A stretch of DNA of 64,000 bases from Pedobacter sp. BMA (GTDB lineage: Bacteria; Bacteroidota; Bacteroidia; Sphingobacteriales; Sphingobacteriaceae): positions 1 to 64,000 of the forward strand of contig NZ_LECU01000010.1 of assembly GCF_001027745.1 (NCBI RefSeq). Direction: 5' to 3'. Shown here in pieces: positions 18,123-27,448 of the stretch (positions are counted from its first letter, which is position 1; each line of letters opens with the position of its first letter). The translations under genes were made by a program, and so were the position numbers. The notes beneath the pieces were generated by a model. The model saw nothing but the letters and a program-made list of their open reading frames with translations. It was not told the DNA's origin and did not search any database.

Positions 18123-18964
18123 TTTTCTAATAAACCACCACCAACCGCGAATGATCTTTCAGTAACTAAATATCTAAACTGAAATACCGCAAGCAAATAA
18201 TTTTGTTCAATAGCAAACCAAGATTGTTCAGGCTTCAACATTGAACTACTACTTTCTGATCTTATTTCGTTTGCCTCCCTGGGGACTACATCTCTATGAA
18301 TGCCCGGAACTAATTATTGTTTTTCAATTATTTCCATCTGTCTGAATTCACTATCAGCTAAAGGTCCATCTATAATCTAGAGTCTATATCAACAGAAAGA
18401 TATCCGGTAGACTTTCCAAGAGGTTAAAGTGTAATTACTCTTTTCTTACGCAGTGCTCACCCAATTCATGACTGGGTAAGCACTGGGTAAGCACTGGGTG
18501 ACGACTGGGTAAGCACTGGGTAACACTCAGACGGTTATAACCCTGTCCTATAATGTGTCTATACTGGAATAAGTTTACAGTATAAGACATTACCCTTGTC
18601 TCAATAATACTTACCCAGGTAATCATCTCCAGATGATTCGCTTATAGGGCAATCACTATTCTTGGCACAACCAGTCAGCAGGCATATTAATAAACACAAT
18701 TTGAGTACAGTTTCATTTTATATTTTGCTTTTCAGATTCTTAAATAAATATACATGGAAAGTAATCACCATTGTGCTTTTCAGGATAGCGAACCTTGCAG
18801 CCTGTAAGATGAGTAAGCTGGTCTGATGTGGTGTTCCATTTCTATCCATTGTTTAACATATAAAAAAAATAAATTAGATTATAGTGTAGCAGAACATTAT
18901 AAGTGCCATTATTATTTGCAGGTAAATGATTATGTGTTATACGATCTAATGCTAAATTAGCACG
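18123..18964. other. Gene-free stretch of about 840 bp
   Basis: No credible protein gene was found on either strand. The longer open frames here are antisense to tRNA or to the repeat tract and lack codon structure. It holds the 11-bp tandem repeat at 18471-18525 and inverted copies of the repeat unit at about 18449-18462 and 18608-18619. The rest is AT-rich sequence without recognisable RNA or mobile-element features. Confidence 0.7.
18471..18525. repeat. Tandem repeat, five 11-bp units (ACTGGGTAAGC)
   Basis: Five in-phase 11-bp units: ACTGGGTAAGC twice, ACTGGGTGACG, ACTGGGTAAGC, ACTGGGTAACA. An inverted unit just upstream (GTGCTCACCCA region, 18449-18462) could pair with the first units as a hairpin. 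The period and the GGG[A/T]AAGC core match the longer tract at 49589-49742. Confidence 0.85.
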
Positions 18965-19303
18965 ATGATCAATTATAATAACAGAATCTTCATTCCATCA
19001 TCCAATTCTGAGAATGGAGAAACTTCTGAAGAGACAAAATTTCATTATTCGCAAGTGGGTAATGTACTTACTGCCAGCTATTCCGGAGGTCAAATCCAAA
19101 CAGGACACTTAATAGGTATTGTTAGTGCCGACGGCTCAATTGATATGCGCTATCACCAGGTAAATGAATCCGGGCAGTTGATGACAGGGATATGTAATTC
19201 AGTGCCTGAGATATTGCCTTCCGGAAAAATTCGGCTCCACGAAACCTGGGAGTGGACTTCCGGCGATAGATCAAAAGGTTTTTCCGTTATAGACGAGGTT
19301 TAG
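18965..19303 (+). CDS. Small conserved protein (family often labelled n-acetylglutamate synthase)
   Basis: 112 residues starting MINYNNRIFIPSSNSENGE. The repeated beta pattern includes FHYSQVGNVLTASYSGG, HLIGIVSADGSIDMRYHQVN and IRLHETWEWTSGD. I recognise it as a widespread small family whose database label, N-acetylglutamate synthase, is not supported: it has no acetyltransferase fold or acetyl-CoA motif. Probably a cytoplasmic beta-barrel or sandwich of unknown role. It stands alone after the gene-free stretch. Confidence 0.8.
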   Translation: MINYNNRIFIPSSNSENGETSEETKFHYSQVGNVLTASYSGGQIQTGHLIGIVSADGSIDMRYHQVNESGQLMTGICNSVPEILPSGKIRLHETWEWTSGDRSKGFSVIDEV

Positions 19304-19378
19304 TTTTTGATAATCTCGCCTTTAACTAACTTGCACTTTACATGCGTATTCCTTACGTAGTGTTATGGCCAAATGATT

Positions 19379-19386
19379 TATCTTTG
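19379..19386 (+). promoter_or_regulatory. Possible -7 element of the DUF4468 gene
   Basis: TATCTTTG fits TAnnTTTG 29 bp before the ATG at 19416. No clear -33 TTTG, so tentative. Confidence 0.3.
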
Positions 19387-19415
19387 TTAGTACATTTACT
19401 AAATGAGTTATAGCC

Positions 19416-20003
19416 ATGAAAAGTATATCAGGTAGCCTGGAATTCTGGTCGGTTCTGTTTTTGATCCTTATTTCAACATCTTCATATGGTCAAAGCTACC
19501 AATACCAGCAGGATTTACCCATCAAAAACGGTAAGCTGGTATACGAAAAAATTGTCGAGGGGATGGATGTAAAGAAGCCGCTATTATACGCCAGTGCAAA
19601 AAAGTGGATGGCTGATAAGCTTAAAAATACCGGACCTGTTCTCCAGTCAGAGGACATCACTACAGGACAACTCATCGGGAAAGCGTTTTTAGACGTGAAG
19701 AACCGGTCTTCCCTGGTGAGCAGTCTTGAAGGATACCCGATCTATAAGTTTAGCGTTCAGTTCGATGTCAGAGACGGAAAATACCGGATGAGGATTTATG
19801 ATATCCTTTTAAACATTCAGCCCCGGGTTGGAGAGGAAGTGACCGCTAATCTTGATTCGCTGATTCTGAAATCTCCACCCATAACCGGAAAAGCCCGCAT
19901 TGACAGGGCCAAGGCAACTTCACTGGAATTAAATACCATTTTCCGGGGGCTATTGAATTCCTTTAATGAAATCATCAAGGAGGCCAGACTCGATGACTTT
20001 TAA
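19416..20003 (+). CDS. DUF4468 domain-containing exported protein
   Basis: A signal peptide (about residues 1-25, ending SSYGQ) is followed by a domain with LPIKNGKLVYEKIVEG, a helical LYASAKKWMADKL, then GQLIGKAFLDV and RMRIYDILLNIQP. This strand-helix-strand order is that of DUF4468, a TBP-like-fold family common in Bacteroidota envelopes. 195 residues, normal length. Function unknown. Monocistronic by its spacing to both neighbours. Confidence 0.8.
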   Translation: MKSISGSLEFWSVLFLILISTSSYGQSYQYQQDLPIKNGKLVYEKIVEGMDVKKPLLYASAKKWMADKLKNTGPVLQSEDITTGQLIGKAFLDVKNRSSLVSSLEGYPIYKFSVQFDVRDGKYRMRIYDILLNIQPRVGEEVTANLDSLILKSPPITGKARIDRAKATSLELNTIFRGLLNSFNEIIKEARLDDF

Positions 20004-20289
20004 ATCACTCATTGCCTGCCTGATAAATATTAAGTGGATTTAAACCAGGCTTCATCGCCATATCAAGGCAGGATCAAGGCAGTCAAATCCAACCATCCCT
20101 GCCCCCTAAGCTTCGTAATAAGCACCTTAACTCCACCGTTTAGCGCAAAAAGGTAGTGTCACTGTGGAGTAGAGGTGGAGTCAGATTTTGCAAATAACCC
20201 GCTTAGTCAATAATTTTCAGCAAAATCTGACATAGCAATTGGGTTTCTGCAATATTCTTTGTAATATAAGCCGACTAACCAAATTTATC

Positions 20290-22185
20290 ATGCAAGATAC
20301 GTTCCAGTTCATCTACGGAAAAGCAGGGATTATTCGCTCATTAAAATCCCTCAAGCTCATTACAATCGGTTTGTGTGCAACCATATTGCTTTTCGCAGGT
20401 AAAATACGCGCCCAGGTTCCGCTTAAAATAGATGACAATACCCCACACCAGCTCTTTACTTACAATCAAATCGACATTCTGGAAGATCCAACAGGTAAAC
20501 TCGGCATCGGAGAAATCATCACTTCAGTATATCAACATCAGTTTAAACCCAATAAAAACCGGATCCCCAAAAACGAGCATCAGGCATCTGCTTATTGGTA
20601 CAGATTTAAAATCTGCCACAATGAGGCCTCTCAAAAGAAATGGATCCTGGAGTTTTTTGATCAGTCCATAACCGACCTCAAACTGTACGTGTCCGACGGC
20701 TTCACCAGCTATCAGGAAAATTCATTCGGTACCCGATATGATTTTGCTAACAGGGTATATGAACATAAGAACTTTACATACGACCTCAATAATAATTCTA
20801 ACAAACTGTTAACTTATTATGTCAGGATTAAATGTGATAATCCGGTAAGCGCTATTTTTGTGGTGCGCGATTTCAGGTGGTTTTTAGGCTATGCCATTAG
20901 CGAATACTTCATATTCGGGTTATTCTACGGTATGATCTTCGTGTTTTGCTTGTACAACCTGCTCATGTATTTTGCCATAAAAGGGAAACAATATCTGTAT
21001 TACGTACTGTACAATCTCGGGATTGGCCTTTACGAAATGTGCAACGATGGTATTGCTTTCCAATACCTCTGGCCTTCTTTTCCTGCACTAAACACCTATG
21101 GATTCGGGGTTTCACTTTTCATCAGTAGCATATTCGGAATGCTCTTCACCATCAGATTCCTTTATCTCAAGGCAAAATCACCACTATTCCACAAGATAGT
21201 TTTGTGCACCATTTTTCTACGTACCGTATTTTTTCTGGCCTGTTTAATCTCTCCAACGCTTTTCAACTTTAAGATAATAGAAATCATCCCGCTGATCGTG
21301 GTTTTCTCATCTGCTATGTCCGTTTACCGGATGGGTTTCAAGCCTGCACTGTTTTTGGTTTCAGGTTACGGAATTCTCCTGTCTGGTTTCGCTGTTAAAA
21401 TACTACTACTGCTCAAATGGATTCCTTACGGTACGCTGGCTTATTATAGTTTAAGTATTTGCTTTGTAATTGAAATGGTGTTGGTGTCCTTTGCAATAGG
21501 AAACAGCATCCGGAGTTTAAGAAAGAAAAAGAACTTTGCACAAAAACGGATTATAGAACAGCTTCAGGTGAATGATAAGCTTAACCAGACACTGAATAAT
21601 GAACTGACAGCGATGGTTGAATCCAGAACGCGTGAGCTTCGTGAGAAGGCAGAAATTATTGAGGCACAAAACGTGGAAATTTCGGTAATGAATGCAATGT
21701 TGAAACAGGATGTTAAAGAACTGAACCTGAACATCGAGCGTGTAACTAAGGCACGTGTCATGGCTAAAAAAGTCGATTTTGAAGAGTTCAGCAGAATCTA
21801 TCCTGACAAAGAAAGTTGCTTTAAGTACCTCTCTGAGTTAAAGTGGTCTGCGGGATATGCCTGTAAAAAATGCGGTAATGATCACTATTTAAATGGTGCC
21901 ACACCCCATGCCCGTCGTTGTACCCGCTGTGGTTACGATGAATCAGTAATTGCCGGAACACTCTTTCAGAACAGCCGGATTCCAATTAATAAAGCACTCT
22001 ATATGCTGCTATTGGTGTACAACTCCAAAGGCACAATATCTTCCTATAAACTCTCTCAGATTCTGGAGATCCGGCAGGGAACTTGCTGGACTTACAACTC
22101 CAAAATGCAGAAGATTTATCAGGAGAAGAAAGACATTGTGAAAAAGGCCGGGGAAGAGGGGTGGACTAAACTGATCATGGAGTAG
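20290..22185 (+). CDS. 7TMR-DISM membrane sensor fused to an IS1595-type transposase zinc ribbon
   Basis: Predicted one-component membrane sensor. From the start at 20290 the order is signal peptide (to about A41), periplasmic DISM extracellular domain (about 45-190), seven hydrophobic helices (about 195-405), coiled coil (about 410-480), and a C-terminal domain matching the N-terminus of IS1595 transposases. That domain shows FSRIYPDKESCFKYLSELKW, zinc ligands C525/C528 and C544/C547, then IAGTLFQNSRIPINKALYM. The DDE catalytic domain is absent, so it is not a transposase. The zinc ribbon and following helices probably bind DNA, making the sensor its own regulator. The frame extends to an ATG at 20239, but MQDTF at 20290 fits the signal peptide better. 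It lies 254 bp upstream of susC. Confidence 0.82.
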   Translation: MQDTFQFIYGKAGIIRSLKSLKLITIGLCATILLFAGKIRAQVPLKIDDNTPHQLFTYNQIDILEDPTGKLGIGEIITSVYQHQFKPNKNRIPKNEHQASAYWYRFKICHNEASQKKWILEFFDQSITDLKLYVSDGFTSYQENSFGTRYDFANRVYEHKNFTYDLNNNSNKLLTYYVRIKCDNPVSAIFVVRDFRWFLGYAISEYFIFGLFYGMIFVFCLYNLLMYFAIKGKQYLYYVLYNLGIGLYEMCNDGIAFQYLWPSFPALNTYGFGVSLFISSIFGMLFTIRFLYLKAKSPLFHKIVLCTIFLRTVFFLACLISPTLFNFKIIEIIPLIVVFSSAMSVYRMGFKPALFLVSGYGILLSGFAVKILLLLKWIPYGTLAYYSLSICFVIEMVLVSFAIGNSIRSLRKKKNFAQKRIIEQLQVNDKLNQTLNNELTAMVESRTRELREKAEIIEAQNVEISVMNAMLKQDVKELNLNIERVTKARVMAKKVDFEEFSRIYPDKESCFKYLSELKWSAGYACKKCGNDHYLNGATPHARRCTRCGYDESVIAGTLFQNSRIPINKALYMLLLVYNSKGTISSYKLSQILEIRQGTCWTYNSKMQKIYQEKKDIVKKAGEEGWTKLIME

Positions 22186-22278
22186 AATGGCTATCAATAA
22201 CCTAAATCGCTTAAATATTCACAAAAAAAAATCTTGCTGTTAAAGCGTATTGCCCTGATTTTGATCAGTAGCTATAGC

Positions 22279-22299
22279 GCTGTTCTAAACAGCTTTTTT
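22279..22299 (+). terminator. Rho-independent terminator
   Basis: A 6-bp stem (GCTGTT/AACAGC) with a 3-nt loop, then a run of six T, 93 bp after the sensor gene. It separates that gene from susC. Confidence 0.6.
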
Positions 22300-22378
22300 G
22301 TTTTTAAGTTATTGCGTTTAAAGTGTATTGGTGTTGTCTTTAACTAATTGAAATGTAGTGTTTTATGTGTAATTTCTT

Positions 22379-22410
22379 TTTGTTTTTTGGTTTTAAATAG
22401 AATACGTTTG
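22379..22410 (+). promoter_or_regulatory. Promoter of the SusC/SusD locus
   Basis: TTTG (22379-22382), a 20-bp spacer and TACGTTTG (22403-22410), fitting the Bacteroidota consensus. The -7 element ends 29 bp before the ATG, so the leader is short. Confidence 0.6.
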
Positions 22411-22439
22411 TGTTCTTAATTTCTTAACCAAATACAATT

Positions 22440-25400
22440 ATGAGAAAAAAAATTACGCTATTTTTTAGTTTGGTTTGCTTTATGCTGCTCTCTGCCCACG
22501 CGCAGGAAGCCACCATAAAGGGAACCGTAAAAGACAAAGCAGGGGCAGGCATCCCCGGTGTTTCGGTGAAAATTAAAAACGCAAGAACGGGTGTCTCTAC
22601 CGGGGCTGATGGTGGTTTTTCCATTACCGCACCATCCAATGCTACGCTGGTATTTTCAGCAGTTGGTTATACCCCGCAAGAGGTAGCAGTCAACAGGCGC
22701 ACTACTTTTTCAATCATCTTGCTTGATGAACCCCAAAACCTCAGCGATGTGGTGGTAATCGGTTATGGTACTGCAACCAAACGCGATGCTACTGGTGCCA
22801 TCTCCAGTGTTAAGGCTACTCAGCTAGAGAATGAAAATCCGCAGAGTCTGTCCGACGTACTCCGGGGAAATGTTCCGGGACTGTCTGTAGGCCTGAGTTC
22901 AAGTGCCAAAGGCGGGGGCGATTTCCTGGTGCGTGGCAAATCAACGTTAAGCGCCGGAAGCTCGCCATTAATTGTATTGGACGGCGTGATTTACAACGGA
23001 CAGCTGGCAGATATTAACCCCAATGATATTGAAACGGTAGACGTACTGAAAGATGCCAGTTCACTGGCTGTGTACGGTGCCAAAGCTGCAACAGGAGTGA
23101 TTGCCGTTACCACCAAGAAAGGTAAAGGCGATGAGCCACTCATCACCATCAACACCAATGCAGGTTTCGCCGAAATGGCCAAAAACATGCGCAGTTATGA
23201 TGGAGAAGATTTCCTGGCCTGGAGAGGTGACGTATTAAGGAGCGGCGCAACAACACCGGAATACCTTTACAATGACCCCAGAAATCTTCCTGCCGGAGTC
23301 ACGTTAAATCAGTGGTTAAACGGTCAAACGGGCGATCCCGTAGATTTGTGGCTCAACCGCCTGGGACTCGTGGCCAACGAAAAAGCCAATTACCTCGCAG
23401 GTAAAACAGAACCCTGGTACGATGATATTTTTAGAAAAGGCTTCCGCCAGGACCATACCCTAAGCCTGAGCGGAAGAAAACAGGAAATCAACTATTACAT
23501 GTCTCTGGGTTACCAAAAGAACGAGAACGTAATTGAAGGTGGAGACTATACCGCCATCAGGGCCAGGATTAACCTGGAAGGGCAGGTCGCAAAATCAGTC
23601 ACACTTGGAATGAACTTCCAATTCGCCGATCGCGATGAAGCCAGAACCGGCACCGGCTCACTCGAGGCAGACTGGACCCAACTCATCAATCTTTCCCCTT
23701 ATGGAGACCGTTACCTCGCTAACGGAGAGTTGCGCCGGATCCCTACCGATGACAGCGGATTGAACGCCAGAAATCCTTTTTTAAGCATGACCTATAACGA
23801 AAGGATGAATAAACAGAATACCATTTTCGGAAGTGTATATGGCAAGGTGAAACTTCCGTTCGGCTTTAGCTACCAGATCAATTTTAGCCCCGGACTGGAT
23901 TTCTACCGTACCTTCGATTACCGCTCCTCCAGAAACCCTGACGTGGTAACCCCAGGTGGTTCGGCAACCAGATCAAATGAAACCCGCTACAACTGGCAAG
24001 TCGATAACCTCATTAAATGGAATAAAACCTTTGCCAATATTCACAACTTCGATCTGACGCTGCTTGCAAATGCCGAAAAATACCAAACCTGGTGGACACA
24101 GGCAGGTAATGAGGGTTTCGTACCGGGCGATGTGCTGAGCTACCATAACTTATCAAGTGGTGTCAAGCCAACAACCAACAGTGAAGATAAAGTTTACACG
24201 GGCGACGCTTTGCTGGCCAGGTTGACCTATTCACTTTTACAACGCTACTACCTTACCCTTACCGTTCGCCGTGATGGATATTCTGTATTCGGCGTCAACT
24301 CAAAAAGAGCAACTTTCCCTTCCGCCGCGCTGGCCTGGGTATTTACCGATGAAAAGTTTCTTAAAAATCAAAAGTGGCTCAATTACGGAAAACTAAGGTT
24401 ATCGTACGGGGTAAATGGAAACCGTGACCTGCGTAATCCTGATAACGGAACAGTGGATCCTTATGCTGCTTTAGCACAACTGACCAGTGGAAAATACCAG
24501 ACGGTAACTCCCGGAGGCACAGCATCTGATGTAAACACGGTGCAGATTTCCAGCAAGATGGCCAATTCCAATCTGAAATGGGAGGAAACCACCGCACTAA
24601 ATATTGGTTTAGACTTCTCGCTGTTTAATGACCGCATCAATGGTTCCATTGAAGCTTTTACTAAAAAAACAACCGATTTGCTGGTGCGGCAAACGCTGCC
24701 TAACGTAAGTGGCTATTCAAATGTATATTCTAATCTTGCCCGTATCAACAACAAGGGTGGTGAATTTAGTGTAACCACAAAAAACCTGATAGAAGGTAAT
24801 ATTAAATGGAGCACAAACTTCAATATCTCCTTCAACCGGAATAAGATTATCGCCCTTGCACTGCCAACCAACGATCCTGGTAATGGATGGTTTATTGGTA
24901 AAGACATCGACGTCATCTGGGATTATAAGGTTCAAGGCGTTTGGCAGGCAGATGAAATGGCTGAAGCAGCGAAATTCACCAAAGCAGCAATTAAAGCGGG
25001 TGATTTCAAACTGGAAGATGTGAATGGAGATTATGCCTATTCTGATGATGATAAACAATTTCTGGGATATAAAACCCCACGCTATTTTCTGGCGATGAGA
25101 AATGAGTTCAATATCTTCAAAAACTTTGATTTCTCCTTTCAGCTCTTATCCAACTGGGGACAGATGAAACAGTACAACCTGGCAAAGAACCAGCCCGGAA
25201 GTGTAGGCTTTGCCCGCTCAAATTCTTATGTATTTCCGTACTGGACACCATCCAACCCTATCAACGATTATGCGAGATTAAATTCAGGTTCCAGTGGCAC
25301 CAGCTTCAATGTGTATTGGGATAATTCATTTATCCGCCTGAACACCGTTGCCCTGTCGTACTCTATTCCTGTAAACCTGCTAACTAAAATACGCGTTAAA

Positions 25401-25526
25401 TCAGCAAAGATATATGCCAACGTCACCAATGCAGGTTATTATGCACCAACATGGACTTTTTGGGATCCGCAGAATGACGGACCAACTCCAAGATACTACA
25501 CTTTAGGCCTTAATGTGACGCTTTAA
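22440..25526 (+). CDS. SusC/RagA family TonB-linked outer membrane transporter
   Basis: Outer-membrane barrel that imports oligosaccharides with its SusD lid and TonB energy. The signal peptide (1-21, LLSAHAQ) is followed by a carboxypeptidase-like beta domain (about 25-100, ATIKGTVKDKAGAGIPGVSV). A TonB-box-like region (NLSDVVVIGYGT, about 100-112) and plug come next (LRGNVPGLSV, IVLDGVIYNG, VLKDASSLAVYGAKAATGVI). The beta barrel ends in the aromatic-rich RYYTLGLNVTL. 1028 residues, full length. susD follows 5 bp downstream and GH88 after that. The GH88 suggests a uronic-acid-containing substrate; this is context, not sequence of the barrel. Confidence 0.95.
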   Translation: MRKKITLFFSLVCFMLLSAHAQEATIKGTVKDKAGAGIPGVSVKIKNARTGVSTGADGGFSITAPSNATLVFSAVGYTPQEVAVNRRTTFSIILLDEPQNLSDVVVIGYGTATKRDATGAISSVKATQLENENPQSLSDVLRGNVPGLSVGLSSSAKGGGDFLVRGKSTLSAGSSPLIVLDGVIYNGQLADINPNDIETVDVLKDASSLAVYGAKAATGVIAVTTKKGKGDEPLITINTNAGFAEMAKNMRSYDGEDFLAWRGDVLRSGATTPEYLYNDPRNLPAGVTLNQWLNGQTGDPVDLWLNRLGLVANEKANYLAGKTEPWYDDIFRKGFRQDHTLSLSGRKQEINYYMSLGYQKNENVIEGGDYTAIRARINLEGQVAKSVTLGMNFQFADRDEARTGTGSLEADWTQLINLSPYGDRYLANGELRRIPTDDSGLNARNPFLSMTYNERMNKQNTIFGSVYGKVKLPFGFSYQINFSPGLDFYRTFDYRSSRNPDVVTPGGSATRSNETRYNWQVDNLIKWNKTFANIHNFDLTLLANAEKYQTWWTQAGNEGFVPGDVLSYHNLSSGVKPTTNSEDKVYTGDALLARLTYSLLQRYYLTLTVRRDGYSVFGVNSKRATFPSAALAWVFTDEKFLKNQKWLNYGKLRLSYGVNGNRDLRNPDNGTVDPYAALAQLTSGKYQTVTPGGTASDVNTVQISSKMANSNLKWEETTALNIGLDFSLFNDRINGSIEAFTKKTTDLLVRQTLPNVSGYSNVYSNLARINNKGGEFSVTTKNLIEGNIKWSTNFNISFNRNKIIALALPTNDPGNGWFIGKDIDVIWDYKVQGVWQADEMAEAAKFTKAAIKAGDFKLEDVNGDYAYSDDDKQFLGYKTPRYFLAMRNEFNIFKNFDFSFQLLSNWGQMKQYNLAKNQPGSVGFARSNSYVFPYWTPSNPINDYARLNSGSSGTSFNVYWDNSFIRLNTVALSYSIPVNLLTKIRVKSAKIYANVTNAGYYAPTWTFWDPQNDGPTPRYYTLGLNVTL

Positions 25527-25531
25527 CATTG

Positions 25532-27412
25532 ATGAATATGAAAAATACAAATAAAAACATTCTATTCTTTCTTGGATTCGTTGCCCTGATCATAGCCACA
25601 GGATGCAAGAAAAGCTATCTGGATTCCGAGCAGCTTTCGGCTTATGCTCCGGAGAATCTCAATAATCTCGTTGCCATGAAAGCCGCACTCAATGGTTTAG
25701 GTGCAGCAACCAGAAGAGAGTTTTTCGGCGATTCTGCACCTATGCTTACCGAATCAATCTTCTCAGACGTTGCCGTAGAGGGCACCACTGATAAAAATAC
25801 ACCTGCCCAGGACCTGATTTCGAGAATTACGCCGGATGCCAACCTGAACAGTGACGACTACAACAAAATAGGATGGTACTGGGAAAACGAATTCATTGCC
25901 GTTAGACAGGCCAACACCATTATCTCCAATATCGACAGGCCTAGCTACAGTTCCGAGGCAGAGAAAAACCTGATTCTCGGATCGGCATTATTTTACAGGG
26001 CTTATAACTATTATCGTTTGGTACATCAGTTTGGCGACGTCCCTTTACTTTTACAGGATCTGGAATCTCCTAAAGCCGATTTTTATTCCACCAAAAGAGA
26101 AGTGATCCTGGCTAAACTGAAAACAGATCTGGAGTTTGCACAAACCTGGGTAACCGACGGTGGTAATAAAGGTGAGGTGTCAAAAGGCGCAGTCAGCCAC
26201 CTGCTCACTAAAGTCAACCTGGCCCTGGGCAAATTTGACGATGCCATAGCTGCTGCAAATAATGTGATTAATGGCGGTAAATATGGAATGATGACAGCGC
26301 GCTTCGGGAGCACCGCTTCAGATGCCAGCAAAAATGTAATCTGGGACTTGCACCGCATGGATAACAAGTCCATTGCCTCAAACCGCGAAGCGCTGTTTCT
26401 GGTAATCGACAGAGAGAATTTCGTGGGCTTCACCGCTAACGGATCGCAGCTGATGAGAAATACCGTACCAGCCTGGCATTTTGCAAATGTAAAAACACCT
26501 TCCGGCGCTACGGCCATCGTCGATGCCGTAACTGCCGAAATTCCCCTCACCAGAATGTACGGCAGGGGGATCGGACGTTATCGTGGTACGCCGTACAGCA
26601 CAAAATACATCTGGACAGATAATACGGATTACCGGCATGCAAAAGGGATGTGGATGGATATGACGGATCTGGTTTACAATAACCCAGCCTTGAAAACTTC
26701 ATCAAACGCTGCAGACAGAGCCCTTTACGGACAGCCGCTACAACCTTATTCGTCGTCAAATCTTGCCCAAAGATTTACCAATGGTGCACTTGATACCATT
26801 CGGCATTGGTTCGGATGGCCGCATTATAAGGTGTTTATCAATTCTACCAACGCACTGGCTAACGATCCATACTGGACGCCACCACGCGGAACAAATACGG
26901 ATTGGTACGTGTTCCGATTGGCAGAAACTTATTTGCTGCGGGCCGAAGCCTATTACTGGAAAGGCGATCTTGCCCTTGCAATGGCCGATATCAATGTCGT
27001 TCGGGCACGGGCCAATGCAACCCTGTTAACCAACGCCAGTGCCATCACTATTGGTACCATTCTGGATGAACGCGCCCGGGAATTGTATTGGGAAGAACCC
27101 CGCAAAACAGAGCTGACCCGCATTGCCTATATTTTCGCACAAACCGGCAAAGCAGCATATAATGGAAAAGTGTATACCATTGCCGCATTCTCCGACAATA
27201 ACTTTATGTACGACAGGATTATGGAGAAAAATGATTTCTATAAAAACCAGGTTCCAAACCTGCAGGGCGTAAATTATAAAATTGCACCATATCATGTACT
27301 ATGGCCGGTTCCTGCTTCAGCTCAGCGATTTAACACCGAGGGAAGGATTAACCAGAATAAAGGCTATGCAGGATATGAACTTAATGTGCCTGCCCTGGAT
27401 AAACTTCCGTAA
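25532..27412 (+). CDS. SusD/RagB family glycan-binding outer membrane lipoprotein
   Basis: Surface lipoprotein that caps the SusC barrel and captures glycans. The signal ends at the lipobox IIATGC with lipid-carrying C25. Conserved SusD features are AVRQANTIISNIDR, LGSALFYRAYNYYRLVHQFGDVPLL (seen in pieces), WYVFRLAETYLLRAEAYYWKG and LDERARELYWEEPRKTELTR. About 627 residues, somewhat longer than typical (about 520-600). A TTG at 25529 precedes ATGs at 25532 and 25538. Cotranscribed with susC. Confidence 0.94.
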   Translation: MNMKNTNKNILFFLGFVALIIATGCKKSYLDSEQLSAYAPENLNNLVAMKAALNGLGAATRREFFGDSAPMLTESIFSDVAVEGTTDKNTPAQDLISRITPDANLNSDDYNKIGWYWENEFIAVRQANTIISNIDRPSYSSEAEKNLILGSALFYRAYNYYRLVHQFGDVPLLLQDLESPKADFYSTKREVILAKLKTDLEFAQTWVTDGGNKGEVSKGAVSHLLTKVNLALGKFDDAIAAANNVINGGKYGMMTARFGSTASDASKNVIWDLHRMDNKSIASNREALFLVIDRENFVGFTANGSQLMRNTVPAWHFANVKTPSGATAIVDAVTAEIPLTRMYGRGIGRYRGTPYSTKYIWTDNTDYRHAKGMWMDMTDLVYNNPALKTSSNAADRALYGQPLQPYSSSNLAQRFTNGALDTIRHWFGWPHYKVFINSTNALANDPYWTPPRGTNTDWYVFRLAETYLLRAEAYYWKGDLALAMADINVVRARANATLLTNASAITIGTILDERARELYWEEPRKTELTRIAYIFAQTGKAAYNGKVYTIAAFSDNNFMYDRIMEKNDFYKNQVPNLQGVNYKIAPYHVLWPVPASAQRFNTEGRINQNKGYAGYELNVPALDKLP

Positions 27413-27448
27413 CTTTAATATGAATTTGAAGCATAATCTAGCGACTCC

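Noticed and set aside
18471..18525. CRISPR-like array
   Set aside because: Units are 11 bp and directly adjacent, with no spacers and no cas genes anywhere in the window.
18965..19303. N-acetylglutamate synthase
   Set aside because: The label is common for this family, but the 112-residue protein has no GNAT fold or acetyl-CoA site.
21780..22185. IS1595 insertion sequence
   Set aside because: Only the zinc-ribbon N-terminal part is present, in frame with a membrane sensor; there is no DDE domain, terminal inverted repeat or target duplication.
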